A DNA stretch of 38,287 bases from NCBI GenBank assembly GCA_021795465.1, contig JAJYPK010000014.1, positions 1 through 38,287 of the forward strand, read 5' to 3'. This DNA comes from Bacillota bacterium. GTDB taxonomy: Bacteria > Bacillota > Sulfobacillia > Sulfobacillales > Sulfobacillaceae. Below the pieces are notes generated by a model that ran no database searches, was not told the origin of the DNA, and saw only the letters and a list, made by a program, of their open reading frames with translations. Positions 18,112 through 27,822 of this stretch are shown one piece after another. The first letter of the stretch is position 1, and each line of letters opens with the position of its first letter. The position numbers were made by a program, and so were the translations under genes.

Positions 18112-19109
18112 GAGATCCTCCCGTCATCGGGGTCGCCCGAAGCTTTCCCTAGGCGATTGGCAATCGCTTCACCCAAAGGGGTCTTCGGAACCCAACTGAC
18201 AATAATGGTACGAGGCTTCCTGCGATCCAGGAGCCGTAGCCCATAGAATAGCCGATGAGCCACTTCTTGGTCAGTGTCCCCTAAATTATAAAACAATGAC
18301 GGCCTTATCGCGTCACCAATAGCATGAGATGCCAGCAGTGCATAAGATGCCTGATTATCCAAGCTGGACCACTTTTTATCGATTTCATCCACCGATTCTG
18401 TCTTCCACCACCATACGGGCACCGAAGGCGCGTAGTGGCGATATTTCATACCCGGAGCCCTGACGGGCGCGTCCGCCGATGCCCGAATCACCGTCCCTAA
18501 GTAGGATTCCAATTGTTCCAACGCGATAGCCCCGGGCCGCAATAACACCGGAGGCGTCACCGTCACGTCAAGCACCGTGGACTCGAGCCCCCATTGGGTA
18601 GGGCCGTCGTCCAGAATTAACGGAATGCGCCCGTTAAGGTCTTCAAAAACGTCACGAGCCTGGGTCGGGCTCGGCCGGCCCGATAGATTAGCACTAGGCG
18701 CGGCAATGGGACAACGACAGGCCGCGATCAACGCCTGCGCCACTGGATGGCTCGGGGCACGCACAGCCACCGTCTCCAGTCCGCCGCGAACGACCGATGG
18801 CACGTGGGCATCGGCCGGCAAAACCAGGGTCAAAGGCCCTGGCCAATATGCCAGTAGCAGTTGGCGAACCGGTTCGGACACTTTACCGGCCACCACCCTG
18901 CTAAGTCCATTTAGACCCGAGACATGCACAATGAGAGGATTGTCAGCCGGACGACCTTTGGCTTGGAAAATTTTTTGGCATGCATTGGCATCCCAAGCAT
19001 TGGCCCCCAGTCCATATACCGTTTCGGTCGGGAACGCCACTACCTCTCCAGCACGAATCAAACGCGCGGCTTCCAAGACATCGTCTGGTGAACTCATTAC
19101 GGTCTTCAT
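18108..19109 (-). CDS. ywlC: Threonylcarbamoyl-AMP synthase (Sua5/YwlC type)
   Basis: This 333-residue protein makes threonylcarbamoyl-AMP from Thr, bicarbonate and ATP for the t6A modification of ANN-decoding tRNAs. The YrdC domain (about 5-200) has AFPTETVYGLGANAWD, KGRPADNPLIVHV and APSANLSGRPSPT. A C-terminal Sua5 domain (about 220-325) follows the linker containing APGMKYRHYAP, the signature that separates Sua5 from short TsaC. The ATG follows AGAGGAGC. It heads the ywlC-ywlE-rpiB-ywlG-upp run with overlapping junctions. Confidence 0.96.
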   Translation of the reverse strand: MKTVMSSPDDVLEAARLIRAGEVVAFPTETVYGLGANAWDANACQKIFQAKGRPADNPLIVHVSGLNGLSRVVAGKVSEPVRQLLLAYWPGPLTLVLPADAHVPSVVRGGLETVAVRAPSHPVAQALIAACRCPIAAPSANLSGRPSPTQARDVFEDLNGRIPLILDDGPTQWGLESTVLDVTVTPPVLLRPGAIALEQLESYLGTVIRASADAPVRAPGMKYRHYAPSVPVWWWKTESVDEIDKKWSSLDNQASYALLASHAIGDAIRPSLFYNLGDTDQEVAHRLFYGLRLLDRRKPRTIIVSWVPKTPLGEAIANRLGKASGDPDDGRIS

Positions 19110-19160
19110 CGCATGCTCCTCTAGGCTAAAATCGTCACCCCAACATCGCCTCTCATGATA

Positions 19161-19463
19161 CTACCTGGGTCGCAGGAGACCTGTGAAAGAATCCATCCCG
19201 CCTTGAAGTTTAAAGACGCGGGAATAGCCCTGCTCTTCCAACACTTCGGCCGCATATTCACTAGCACCCCGGCCATACTGGCAAAACACCACCAGTTTGG
19301 CATTGGCATCCCATTGCCACTCTTTATCTTCCAGGTCGGTGACCGGAACATGCACGGATCCCGGTATTGCCCCGATTTGAGCCAACCTCACATCGATAAG
19401 GATCAGATTTTCACCGGAGTCTTTCCAGTTCAGAACGTCTTGGATGGTTACATATTCTGCCAT
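19161..19463 (-). CDS. Single-domain rhodanese-like protein
   Basis: This 100-residue rhodanese domain carries the active-site loop VVFCQYGRGASEYAA with the catalytic Cys. The N-terminal LILIDVRLAQIGAIPGSVHVP and C-terminal GYSRVFKLQGGMDSF segments match the family. It probably transfers sulfur between thiol carriers. The ATG follows GGGAGG, which lies in the end of prmC; only one base separates the two genes. It is not part of the B. subtilis version of this block. Confidence 0.92.
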   Translation of the reverse strand: MAEYVTIQDVLNWKDSGENLILIDVRLAQIGAIPGSVHVPVTDLEDKEWQWDANAKLVVFCQYGRGASEYAAEVLEEQGYSRVFKLQGGMDSFTGLLRPR

Positions 19464-19464
19464 T

Positions 19465-20301
19465 CTAATCCTCCCGCTTCGCCCAAATTACGCGTTCAAT
19501 CCCTCCATAGTCTTGGACCGTCTGGCATCCCTGAAACCCCTGGCCCTGAAGATGACTCATGGTCCATGGCGCTTGACCCTGACCAACCTCCAAAAAGATA
19601 TGGCCTCCTCGCACCAATTTGCGTTGCGCCGCGTCGATTAAGGCGGCAATCAATTCGGTTCCGATGGGCCCTCCATAAAGCGCCATGGCGGGTTCGAAGG
19701 ACAACTCGGGAGCCAATTGGTCGCGGTCCTTGGTGGACACATACGGTAAGTTTGCCACCACTACATCCAGCGGATTCTCAATCGAGTCCAGAAGACTCCC
19801 CTGCAGCCATGTAACGGGCAGACCGAGCCTTTTCCCATTTTCAGCAGCGATCCTAAGCGCCTTTACACTGGGATCGATTCCGAAGATGCGAGTCTCAGGA
19901 TTTTTGATACGGTCTCGTAAAGCCAGTGCAATGGCGCCGCTACCGGTTCCGACATCCACCACACGATCAATTTTCGAGGGCAGGTGGTCAAGTACGGTTT
20001 CCACCAGGATCTCCGTCTCCGGTCGTGGGATAAGCACTGCCGCGCTCACCCGCAACGAAAGTCCCATAAATTCTTTGGAGCCCACAATATAGTGGAAGGG
20101 TTCACGTCGTACCCGACGCCCTAGCACTTGATCATAGACTACGATTATACTCTTTGGCGTCTCTTCTGGGTGTAATACCCAATCCGCATAGGATCGACCA
20201 CTGGCATACTCCCACAACAAGCGTGCTTCGCGTGCGGCATTCTCAATCCCGGCTTGAGATAATTTCTCCATACCGGCTCGGATATGGTCTTGCCATGTCA
20301 T
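19465..20301 (-). CDS. prmC: Peptide chain release factor glutamine methyltransferase
   Basis: This 278-residue enzyme methylates the Gln of the GGQ motif of release factors. The N-terminal helical domain (about 1-75) has [13 protein letters not shown]. The methyltransferase core has the SAM site [15 protein letters not shown] and the substrate motif VVANLPYVS (NPPY with Leu for the first Pro). Its start overlaps the prfA stop as ATGA, so enzyme and substrate are coupled. Confidence 0.96.
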   Translation of the reverse strand: MTWQDHIRAGMEKLSQAGIENAAREARLLWEYASGRSYADWVLHPEETPKSIIVVYDQVLGRRVRREPFHYIVGSKEFMGLSLRVSAAVLIPRPETEILVETVLDHLPSKIDRVVDVGTGSGAIALALRDRIKNPETRIFGIDPSVKALRIAAENGKRLGLPVTWLQGSLLDSIENPLDVVVANLPYVSTKDRDQLAPELSFEPAMALYGGPIGTELIAALIDAAQRKLVRGGHIFLEVGQGQAPWTMSHLQGQGFQGCQTVQDYGGIERVIWAKRED

Positions 20302-21380
20302 TCAGCGTCCCTAGCTGCCAGTTGGAGTTCCTGATGCTGGGATTGCAGCGCGGCAATAATTTCTTCAATATCCCCATCCATCACGCTATCTAGTCGATAG
20401 AGCGTCAATCCGATACGATGGTCCGTGAGTCGACCCTGCGGAAAATTGTAGGTGCGGATACGTTCGGACCGGTCGCCCGTCCCTACCTGAGACCGACGTT
20501 CATCCGCGACTTCACGCGCTTGAGTGGCGTCCACGAGATCTTTCAATCGGGCGCGCAACACCTTCATCGCCTTATCCCGGTTTTTCAACTGGGACTTCTC
20601 ATCTTGACACGACACCACGATTCCCGTCGGGATATGCGTGATACGCACAGCCGATTCGGTCTTGTTTACGTGTTGACCGCCAGCACCTCCCGAACGCATC
20701 GTCTCGATCCGCAAGTCATCAGAATTAATGACGACGTCTACTTCTTCGGCTTCCGGCATGACCGCGACGGTGACCGTCGACGTGTGAATCCGGCCCCCGG
20801 CTTCCGTCAAAGGAATCCGCTGAACCCGATGCACACCACTTTCAAACTTCAAACGGGAATAGGCACCTGTCCCTTCCACCATGAAGATGATTTCTTTGAC
20901 ACCACCAATGTCGGTGTCGCTTAAAGAAAGCACCTCAACGCGCCAACCTTGGCGCTCTGCGTAACGGGAATACAGTCGAAACAGCTCAGAGGCAAATAGG
21001 GCTGCCTCGCCTCCACCGGCTCCGGCACGGATTTCCATGATGACATTTTTCCGATCATTGGGGTCTTTCGGCGACAAAAGATCCTGGAGCTCCACTTCTG
21101 CTTCCACGAGTTCGGCACGATGAGATTCCAACTCTGTTTCAGCCCAGTGCCGGGCCTCGACATCGTCGTCCCGTACCATCTCCTTTAAGGTTTCAATCTC
21201 CTGAGATAAGGTTTTGTAGCGGGCATACCCCATGACTAATAACTCCCATTCAGACATCTCCTGGGAATAACGTCGCAGGCGCTCAGGATCCTGACCGATG
21301 GCGGGATCCGACAACGCTTCTTGCAGTTCCTCATAATGCCGTTCCGCGGACTCCAGCCGCGAGCGCATCATGTCATCCAT
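20298..21380 (-). CDS. prfA: Peptide chain release factor 1
   Basis: This 360-residue factor reads UAA and UAG. The catalytic GGQ is at about residues 234-236 in GGAGGQHVN. The anticodon-like tripeptide is PLT (about 190-192) in [14 protein letters not shown], of the P-x-T type of RF1 rather than the SPF of RF2. The frame is open for 23 more codons upstream, but this ATG gives the usual length of 360 and follows AAAGGTG. It is followed directly by prmC. Confidence 0.97.
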   Translation of the reverse strand: MDDMMRSRLESAERHYEELQEALSDPAIGQDPERLRRYSQEMSEWELLVMGYARYKTLSQEIETLKEMVRDDDVEARHWAETELESHRAELVEAEVELQDLLSPKDPNDRKNVIMEIRAGAGGGEAALFASELFRLYSRYAERQGWRVEVLSLSDTDIGGVKEIIFMVEGTGAYSRLKFESGVHRVQRIPLTEAGGRIHTSTVTVAVMPEAEEVDVVINSDDLRIETMRSGGAGGQHVNKTESAVRITHIPTGIVVSCQDEKSQLKNRDKAMKVLRARLKDLVDATQAREVADERRSQVGTGDRSERIRTYNFPQGRLTDHRIGLTLYRLDSVMDGDIEEIIAALQSQHQELQLAARDAE

Positions 21381-21411
21381 CTTTATCACGCACCTTTGTT
21401 CGTCGGCAATT

Positions 21412-21437
21412 AAAAACAGAGCCCCAAGGGCCCTGTT
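21412..21437 (-). terminator. Terminator after rpmE
   Basis: A 10-bp stem (21415-21424 with 21428-21437, one G-U on the RNA) with a 3-base loop is followed on the minus strand by a T tract. It lies 12 bases after the rpmE stop and just before prfA. Confidence 0.85.
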
Positions 21438-21448
21438 TGTGGGAGGCA

Positions 21449-21649
21449 CTACTTCATGCCGTATCGCTTCCTAAATCGTTCCACACGACCCCCACTGTCA
21501 ATAATACGCTGTTGTCCCGTGTACAACGGGTGACATTTGCCGCAAATTTCTATCCGCACATTGCTCTTGGTCGAACCCACGTTATAAACGGCACCACAGG
21601 AACAAGTGACCGTAGTCCGTGCATATTTCGGATGAATATCAGCCTTCAT
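21449..21649 (-). CDS. rpmE: 50S ribosomal protein L31
   Basis: This 66-residue L31 begins MKADIHPKY and has four Cys (CSC and CGKC) of the zinc-binding type, with [20 protein letters not shown] at the C terminus. The frame is open for 12 codons upstream, but the ATG at 21649 matches the family and follows AAGGTG. It has its own promoter and terminator. In Bacillus zinc-starved cells replace this form with a Cys-less paralogue; none is seen here. Confidence 0.97.
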   Translation of the reverse strand: MKADIHPKYARTTVTCSCGAVYNVGSTKSNVRIEICGKCHPLYTGQQRIIDSGGRVERFRKRYGMK

Positions 21650-21693
21650 TACATCACCTTCTTCCAACCGGACACTATAAAACATCGTGCTCT

Positions 21694-21722
21694 AGTATAA
21701 CAAACTCCTAGATGAAGAGCAA
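21694..21722 (-). promoter_or_regulatory. Probable promoter of rpmE
   Basis: On the minus strand TTGCTC (21722-21717) and TATACT (21699-21694) are 17 bases apart. Transcription would start near 21687, about 38 bases before the rpmE ATG. Confidence 0.55.
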
Positions 21723-21787
21723 TCCATACGTGATGACGGGAATTCGCTGCGTCGTTACGGCTCGGATCGGTATGACGACTTGCGACC

Positions 21788-21821
21788 AAAAAAGAAGAAG
21801 TGGCGCCGGATGAGACGCCAC
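21788..21821 (-). terminator. Terminator of the glpX-rho operon
   Basis: A 6-bp GC-rich stem (21800-21805 with 21816-21821), with a 10-base loop, is followed on the minus strand by TTCTTCTTTTTT. It lies about 200 bases beyond the 211-residue gene. Confidence 0.6.
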
Positions 21822-22020
21822 CTGGGTACAACGTGTTGCGGTTCTTCAGACTCTCACGGTTCGCAACCCAAAAGTCTGCAAATCCAAGCCTCCTAGTTTA
21901 CCCGACCGGGTCGGTTTTTCATGCTTCTAGTGTTTTGTGGTATCCAATGCCCTATTCTTTGTTAAGGTTCCGTCTTTCTTATGATGGCCTTCATCTCGGC
22001 ATCGCCAGAAGCGCCAACCT

Positions 22021-22656
22021 TTAGCGGGGCTCATCGGGTTCTGGCGGCAACCGGTAATATACCTCCCCCGTTTCATCAAGAAACTCCAGTCGCGGTACAT
22101 CCTGGGAGTCCACCACCATGCGTAATCGCGTGTTCCCTTTGGAATCCATGAGTTGCACCCCAAGGTCCCCGTCGGCACTCTTTCCAATGGTAGCTCGGTG
22201 ATGGCTCCAACGATCGGAGTTCTTAAACAGAGCCTCTTTCCGCGAACGCTCTTCCCCAGCTGGCATGGAGGTGATGGTTGACCACTCTTCCATCCATTGC
22301 GCAAGGGGCAGATCGGGACGATCCCATAGCGTCAAGCCATATTGGTTACGCCCATCAATATCTTGACCATAGGTCAGGCCAATCACCTGATCCTGGTGAT
22401 ATTGATCGAATAGAAGCGCCGCCTCCCCGTTGCCAAACACCAGACCGCCACATTCCTCACCGTCGCTATTGTAAAAAAGCATGCCAGCCGCATCGCTACC
22501 GATCTGACGTTTATGGACTTTATCTCCGAGCACGATATCGGGAAAATTTTCCGCATTAAAGAGGGTCATACGTAGCGTTCCATTGCGGTCGATGATATTA
22601 AGGCGTTCCACATCGAGGTGCCGTATGCGTGACGTATTTTTCTCATCCCCATCCAT
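22021..22656 (-). CDS. Conserved protein of unknown function
   Basis: This 211-residue acidic, soluble protein has no membrane segment or signal peptide. I recognise the style (ERLNIIDRNGTLRMTLFN, then AGMLFYNSDGEECGGLVFG, then LLFDQYHQDQVIGL) from conserved hypothetical proteins in several phyla, but no function. It looks beta-rich, with a C-terminal half repeating the theme (VQLMDSKGNTRLRMVVD, PRLEFLDETGEV), as if built from two related units. The ATG follows GGGGGAAG. It lies 46 bases after the histidine kinase and is probably the last gene of the glpX-rho-regulator-kinase run. Confidence 0.7.
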   Translation of the reverse strand: MDGDEKNTSRIRHLDVERLNIIDRNGTLRMTLFNAENFPDIVLGDKVHKRQIGSDAAGMLFYNSDGEECGGLVFGNGEAALLFDQYHQDQVIGLTYGQDIDGRNQYGLTLWDRPDLPLAQWMEEWSTITSMPAGEERSRKEALFKNSDRWSHHRATIGKSADGDLGVQLMDSKGNTRLRMVVDSQDVPRLEFLDETGEVYYRLPPEPDEPR

Positions 22657-22702
22657 CAGATCTTCCCCCGTTTCGGTTCACTCACTGATTCACACCGCCA
22701 CG

Positions 22703-24136
22703 TTAATTATCCGACAAAATAGGCAGTTCGAGAATAGCTACCGTCCCTCCAGATTCCAGATTCTCTAGATGAATCGTGCCATGATGCTGTGCCATTACTT
22801 CCTGAACAATGGCGAGCCCAAGCCCATTAGAATCGCTTCGCGCCTGATCTCCGGTCACAAACCGTTCTAGCACATGGGGTAAAATTTCCGGAGGAATCCC
22901 CGGCCCTTGATCGCGAATAAACACGCGCACCCGATCGGGGTGAACTTCCGTACGAATGCGAATGGGGGCGCCCGGCGGAGACCATTTCATGGCATTGTCC
23001 AAGACATTCATCAGTGCTTCGACCAGATGGTCAAGAACCCCTGCCACCATGACATCGTCTTGGCGTTCCCAATAAATTTGATGTCCAGTCTTTTGGATCA
23101 AAGGTTCCATACGGTCGAGTGTCGTGCCAATCCACTTGTCCACCGAAAGCGAAGCCAGCGGGCCAATTCCGGTTTGAATGCGCGTCGTCGCCAATAAGCG
23201 GTCCACCAAGCGCTTAATACGCATCGTTTCCAAGTATGCGATTTCTACAGCCCGATCCATCTCAGGACCTTCGACGACATGATCCCGAATGGCTTCTAAA
23301 AATCCCCGAATAGAGGTAAGGGGGGTGCGAAGATCGTGCGCGACATGGCTCAATAAGGCTTCTCGAATTTCCGACTCACGCGTAAGTTGGTGAACCTGGA
23401 GGTCAATGCGGTCCGCCAACTGGTTGAACTCGTGAGCAAGTTCTTTCACTTCTTGGGGTCCTTCAGGCACCGCGCGTACCACCGCGACTCCGCCCTCCAT
23501 TTGTGCGACGGTTTTGCGTAGCGATTCCAAAGGCTTGGATAGGCGACGACTTATCCCGTAGGCGAGCATACCCACCAGCCCGATGGCTACCAACTCCGCG
23601 AGTAACAATAACAGGGTCAGCGAATTAGCTGTGGCATTCGAGATGCTCAACGGGGACTCCAAAAACACCCCCCCGTAGACTTGGCCAGGACCAGTTACGG
23701 GCACTCCCACGACAGCCTCAGGGCCAGCTTTAGGCGATCGTGAGATACTTCTCACGATCTGTCCCTTGACTAACACGGTATAGAGTTGACTGCGGGACCA
23801 AGGTGCCGCGGGTACTTTTTCGCTTCCGGTCTCAAAGAGGATTGTCCCAACATTATTGAGCACATACACTCGGTCCTTTAAGGTCCGCTGTAGCACTTGA
23901 ATCAAATAGGTAGCCTCCGGCCCATAGAGACTCCCCGAATAGTACCCTTGCATAACCCGAGAAATCTCGGTCCCGCGGAGCACCAAGCCCTGGACCTGAC
24001 TGCGCACCAAATATTGACGAAATGCGACCCCAGAAATACCTAGGGCCAACCCCAAAACCACACTGGCCACCAACACGTGACTGAACACCAGACGGGTCGA
24101 GAGGCGACCCCACCAGGTCTTTAAAGGACCGCGCAT
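22703..24136 (-). CDS. Membrane sensor histidine kinase (HAMP-HisKA-HATPase)
   Basis: This 477-residue kinase has a first membrane segment at about 14-36, an extracytoplasmic region, and a second segment near 172-194. A HAMP domain (about 195-250) leads to HisKA with the phospho-accepting His in SHVAHDLRTPLTSI. The ATPase domain has the N box (ALMNVLDNAMKWSP), G1 (DQGPGIPP) and G2 (NGLGLAIVQEVM). It should phosphorylate the OmpR-type regulator two bases upstream. The signal is unknown. Confidence 0.93.
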   Translation of the reverse strand: MRGPLKTWWGRLSTRLVFSHVLVASVVLGLALGISGVAFRQYLVRSQVQGLVLRGTEISRVMQGYYSGSLYGPEATYLIQVLQRTLKDRVYVLNNVGTILFETGSEKVPAAPWSRSQLYTVLVKGQIVRSISRSPKAGPEAVVGVPVTGPGQVYGGVFLESPLSISNATANSLTLLLLLAELVAIGLVGMLAYGISRRLSKPLESLRKTVAQMEGGVAVVRAVPEGPQEVKELAHEFNQLADRIDLQVHQLTRESEIREALLSHVAHDLRTPLTSIRGFLEAIRDHVVEGPEMDRAVEIAYLETMRIKRLVDRLLATTRIQTGIGPLASLSVDKWIGTTLDRMEPLIQKTGHQIYWERQDDVMVAGVLDHLVEALMNVLDNAMKWSPPGAPIRIRTEVHPDRVRVFIRDQGPGIPPEILPHVLERFVTGDQARSDSNGLGLAIVQEVMAQHHGTIHLENLESGGTVAILELPILSDN

Positions 24137-24138
24137 GA

Positions 24139-24852
24139 CTAACCGCCCACTCGCGCTTCTGGCTTAAATCGGTACCCCTGACCCCACACCGTCTCCAAAT
24201 AGGCATAGGGTGAAGACGAATGGACCAGCTTATGGCGGAGTCGGGTAATGTGCACATCAACAGTGCGTGCATCCCCATCAAAATCAAATCCCCAGACTCG
24301 GTCCAGTAGTTGTTCGCGGCTAAACACCTGCTGCGGATGTTTAGCCAGAAACCATAGTAAATCGAATTCTCTCGGGGTAAGGCTCAAAGTATCCTGGCCG
24401 CATACACAAAGACGTCGGCTGTAGTCCAGCATGAGGCCCGGAAATCGCATGGTCTCAACATCTTCTGGGGGTAGTATGGCTGACGCGCGACGCATTACGG
24501 CTCGGACTCGGGCCACCAATTCACGCGGACTAAATGGCTTAATGAGATAGTCATCGGCCCCTGCCTCTAGACCGGTGATTCGGTCTTCCTCTTCGCCCAC
24601 CGCCGTGAGCATGACCACCGGCAACCAGACATCACGCCCGCGGACCGTCGTTAGCACTTCCCAACCGTCCACGACCGGCAGCATGATGTCTAAGACGACT
24701 AAGTCAATAGCGTGATGCTCCAGAATTTCTAAGGCCTGGTCACCCGATCCCGCCTCCATCACACCGTAGCCCGCTCGTTCGAGATACATGCGGCACAACT
24801 CACGAATATGCGGCTCATCATCGACGACCAGGAGAGTCGCTGCCGCTGTCAC
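24139..24852 (-). CDS. OmpR/PhoB-family response regulator
   Basis: This 237-residue regulator has a receiver domain (about 1-120), with acidic residues in VVDDEPHIREL, the phospho-accepting Asp in LVVLDIMLPVVDG and Lys in LIKPFSPREL. A winged-helix DNA-binding domain (about 135-232) has LTPREFDLLWFLAKHPQQVFSR, then LLDRVWGFDFDGD. Its GTG start touches the stop of rho, with AGGGGGG in the end of rho as ribosome binding site. The kinase gene follows after two bases. Confidence 0.95.
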   Translation of the reverse strand: MTAAATLLVVDDEPHIRELCRMYLERAGYGVMEAGSGDQALEILEHHAIDLVVLDIMLPVVDGWEVLTTVRGRDVWLPVVMLTAVGEEEDRITGLEAGADDYLIKPFSPRELVARVRAVMRRASAILPPEDVETMRFPGLMLDYSRRLCVCGQDTLSLTPREFDLLWFLAKHPQQVFSREQLLDRVWGFDFDGDARTVDVHITRLRHKLVHSSSPYAYLETVWGQGYRFKPEARVGG

Positions 24853-26829
24853 CTAGTTAGATCCCCCCTGACTCGCTAAAAAGAGTTTGAAAAACTCTGG
24901 ATTGCTACGGGTCCGCTTCAAGTTATGCAAGAGGAGTTCCGTTGCTTCAGGAGTGTTGAGGTTATGCACCGCTTTACGAACCAACCACACCACTTCTAAC
25001 TCTTCGGCCGACATCAATAGGTCTTCGCGTCGGGTTCCCGATCGCTTGATATCCACCGCCGGAAACGTACGACGTTCTGCGAGCTTACGGTCTAGATGGA
25101 GTTCCATATTGCCGGTACCTTTAAATTCTTCGTAGATCACGTCATCCATGCGAGAACCCGTGTCGATTAATGCCGTAGCCAAAATCGTCAGGCTCCCACC
25201 CTCTTCAACTTTCCGTGCAGCCCCAAAAAATCTCTTGGGTTTATGCAAAGCGGCAGGATCCATCCCCCCCGACAATGTGCGTCCCGACGCCGGGATGGTG
25301 AGGTTATAAGCCCTTGCAAGACGTGTAATGGAATCGAGTAAGATCACGACATCTTTGCCCATCTCTACCAGCCGCTTGGCCCGTTCCAGCACCATTTCTG
25401 CGACGCGTATATGGTCTTCGGGGGGTTCATCAAAAGTCGAGCTCGCCACCTCACCCCGAACCGATCGTTGCATATCGGTCACTTCTTCCGGGCGTTCGTC
25501 AATTAAAAGCACCATCAGATGGGCTTCGGGATCGTTTTGAGAAATGGCATTGGCCAACTTTTTTAGCAGAACTGTCTTCCCCGCCTTAGGCGGTGCAACC
25601 ACCAATCCCCGTTGCCCACGACCAATTGGGGCGATGATATCGACGAGTCGGGTCGCCAACTCATCGCGACCGGTTTCCAAATGAAATCGGGAATTTGGGA
25701 AAATCGGGGTCAGTCCGTCAAAATCTGGGCGCTCGGCGGATTGTTCGGGACTTAGCCCGTTGACAGCCTCCACCCGCAACAGCGCAAAATAGCGCTCACC
25801 TTCTTTAGGAGGTCGGGCCTGACCGGATACCTGGTCGCCCGATCGCAAGTCAAATCGCCGAATTTGAGACGCAGAGACGTAGACATCTTCGCGCGACCGT
25901 TGAAAGTCCGTCGGACGCAAGAAGCCATAGTCGCCAATCACATCGAGCAAACCTTGGGCGAAGATAAATCCATCTTGGTGCGTACGTGCTCGGAGAATTT
26001 CCCAGATAAGTTCCGCTTTGCGGTAAGAACGGAAATTTTCGATATTCAGGGTTCGAGCCAGTTTATAGAGGTCCAACAACGTCATGGCGTCTAATTGTGC
26101 CATGGTCAGTTGTGGTTCGCGATTACTCTTCGGTGGAAGGTCGCGACGGTTCGTACTGGGTGTCGGTGCCCCATTGGTACTAGGTCGGCCATTGCGATAC
26201 GGTTGGGAGGCCGGTTGCGGCCCGGGAGGTCCTGGTCGACGTGGTGCCTGATTCGGTGTTGGTCTTGGGGATGTTCGGTCACGATGCGCAGGAGGAGCCG
26301 TACGCGTATCGGCCAGCCGAGCCGGCAATGCCGAACTCTCCGTTTTTTGCGGAGTTTTTACTGGGTATGGCATCGGCGATGCCACATCAACCTCAAGCGG
26401 AGGGGGTTCTTTGGGCCCTGTGGTGACCTCCCGATTGGGCGTCGGTTCATGGTTAATCGCCACGCTGGGCTCGGGGTTGGTGGTCTCTTTGGGACTCTCG
26501 ACCGCTTCGGCTGGGTTGGCCTCCTGCGAGGTCTTTTTTGATGACGCACGCGTTTTCCGGGGGGTCTTCCCTGATTTTGGTTCCGCCACCTTCTGCTCTG
26601 CGTCTTTAGCGGGCTGCTCGCTAGGTTCGACGACCTCCGTCACCAAAGACTTGGCGCTGGCAGTTTTACGAGGTTTGCGGTTAGACTTCGGTGTCGGTGC
26701 CGATGTTGCCTCTTTGGGTGGCAACACCTCAGGCGTCGTGGTAGCGTCCTCTTTTTTGCGAGATGGCTTCCTTTTACGTGTTTTTGGTTCTGTAACAATC
26801 ATGCCTTCTGGGTTTTCTTCACCGGCCAT
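24853..26829 (-). CDS. rho: Transcription termination factor Rho with long N-terminal extension
   Basis: This is a 658-residue Rho, about 230 longer than E. coli Rho. Residues 1-240 are low-complexity and rich in Lys, Pro, Thr, Ser and Arg. Then come the Rho N domain (about 246-282, [21 protein letters not shown]), the RNA-binding cold-shock-like fold (about 295-360) and the ATPase: Walker A PPKAGKT at 413-419, [26 protein letters not shown]. Rho is a hexameric helicase that ends untranslated transcripts. The ATG follows AGGAGG at 12 bases, a longish spacing. It lies 24 bases after glpX. Confidence 0.97.
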   Translation of the reverse strand: MAGEENPEGMIVTEPKTRKRKPSRKKEDATTTPEVLPPKEATSAPTPKSNRKPRKTASAKSLVTEVVEPSEQPAKDAEQKVAEPKSGKTPRKTRASSKKTSQEANPAEAVESPKETTNPEPSVAINHEPTPNREVTTGPKEPPPLEVDVASPMPYPVKTPQKTESSALPARLADTRTAPPAHRDRTSPRPTPNQAPRRPGPPGPQPASQPYRNGRPSTNGAPTPSTNRRDLPPKSNREPQLTMAQLDAMTLLDLYKLARTLNIENFRSYRKAELIWEILRARTHQDGFIFAQGLLDVIGDYGFLRPTDFQRSREDVYVSASQIRRFDLRSGDQVSGQARPPKEGERYFALLRVEAVNGLSPEQSAERPDFDGLTPIFPNSRFHLETGRDELATRLVDIIAPIGRGQRGLVVAPPKAGKTVLLKKLANAISQNDPEAHLMVLLIDERPEEVTDMQRSVRGEVASSTFDEPPEDHIRVAEMVLERAKRLVEMGKDVVILLDSITRLARAYNLTIPASGRTLSGGMDPAALHKPKRFFGAARKVEEGGSLTILATALIDTGSRMDDVIYEEFKGTGNMELHLDRKLAERRTFPAVDIKRSGTRREDLLMSAEELEVVWLVRKAVHNLNTPEATELLLHNLKRTRSNPEFFKLFLASQGGSN

Positions 26830-26853
26830 GAATCAAGAATGCCTCCTATCTAT

Positions 26854-27822
26854 CTAGACACGCTTTCCGTTGGTTTTCTTCAAATCGTTGTGGTGATCCG
26901 CGGTGACATACCGCACCGTTCCGGTTAACGACCGCATCACCACGGAATGCGTTGTCGAATACAATGACCCATACCGCACGCCTTTTAGGAGATCCCCATC
27001 GGTAATTCCGGTGGCTACATATATCACATCGTCGCCTTCTACCAAATCGTCGAGGCTCAGCACACGGGTCGGTTCGGTAATGCCCATGCTCCGCATCCGT
27101 TCTGTTTGCTGTTCGTTTTCAGGTTTCAGGCGAGCCTTCATTTCCCCACCCAAGCACTTCACCGCAGCCGCTGCAATAACTCCTTCGGGTGCTCCCCCCA
27201 GGCCAATCAGCATATCCACGCCAGAATCCGAAACACAGGCGGCTACCGCAGGCGATACATCCCCATCCGTGATGAGTTTAATACGAGCTCCGGCATCACG
27301 GATTTGTTCTATCAGGGCGCGGTGCCGATCACGATCCAGCACCACCACTGTCAAGTCTGTAACGTCCTTGTTAGATGACCGCGCAAGACGTTTTAAGTTC
27401 TCGGCTACAGGAGCGTCGAGGTCGATACAACCGAGCCCGGCGGGACCCGTCACAATCTTTTCCATGTACATATCTGGTGCATGCAACAGGCGACCCCGTG
27501 GTGCTACAGCCATCACCGCAATGGCGCCCGGTGAACCTTTAGCGACTAAATTGGTCCCTTCCAAAGGATCGACGGCAATATCCACGGGGTCACCCGTACC
27601 CGCGCCGATATGCTCACCGATATACAACATTGGAGCCTCATCCAGCTCCCCTTCTCCAATGACCACGGTTCCTTGAATGTTGACGGTGTCCAGCATGGAT
27701 CGCATGGCGTCAACCGCCAACTGGTCCGCACCATTTTTATCCCCTCGACCCATGAGACGGCCTGCGGCAAGCGCTGCAGCCTCAGTGACTCGAACAAATT
27801 CCAGCGCTAATTCGCGCTCCAT
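26854..27822 (-). CDS. glpX: Class II fructose-1,6-bisphosphatase
   Basis: This 322-residue enzyme converts fructose 1,6-bisphosphate to fructose 6-phosphate in gluconeogenesis. GlpX hallmarks are VVIGEGELDEAPML, IAVDPLEGTNLVAKG (metal binding), APDMYMEKIVTG and the C-terminal segment with ATGITDGDLLKGVRY. The ATG at 27822 was chosen because GGGAGG lies 8 bases upstream and the length equals the Bacillus protein. A start five codons earlier would sit on the ribosome binding site itself. It is followed by rho, as in B. subtilis. Confidence 0.97.
   Translation of the reverse strand: MERELALEFVRVTEAAALAAGRLMGRGDKNGADQLAVDAMRSMLDTVNIQGTVVIGEGELDEAPMLYIGEHIGAGTGDPVDIAVDPLEGTNLVAKGSPGAIAVMAVAPRGRLLHAPDMYMEKIVTGPAGLGCIDLDAPVAENLKRLARSSNKDVTDLTVVVLDRDRHRALIEQIRDAGARIKLITDGDVSPAVAACVSDSGVDMLIGLGGAPEGVIAAAAVKCLGGEMKARLKPENEQQTERMRSMGITEPTRVLSLDDLVEGDDVIYVATGITDGDLLKGVRYGSLYSTTHSVVMRSLTGTVRYVTADHHNDLKKTNGKRV

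Larger units (their letters stand above)
21650..22020 (-). other. 371-base gap upstream of rpmE
   Basis: This gap holds a terminator (21788-21821) and the rpmE promoter (21694-21722). The part nearest the 211-residue gene (about 21830-22020) includes a palindromic GC-rich segment at 21900-21917 (CCGAC/GTCGG) followed on the plus strand by TTTTT, of unknown role. I see no gene. Confidence 0.5.

Noticed and set aside
20298-21449. Longer N terminus for release factor 1
   Set aside because: The extra 23 residues run through the rpmE terminator and have no family match; the ATG at 21380 gives the standard length.
26095-26857. Plus-strand frames opposite the rho N-terminal extension
   Set aside because: They are low-complexity mirrors of the Lys/Pro/Thr-rich coding sequence on the other strand, with no start signal.
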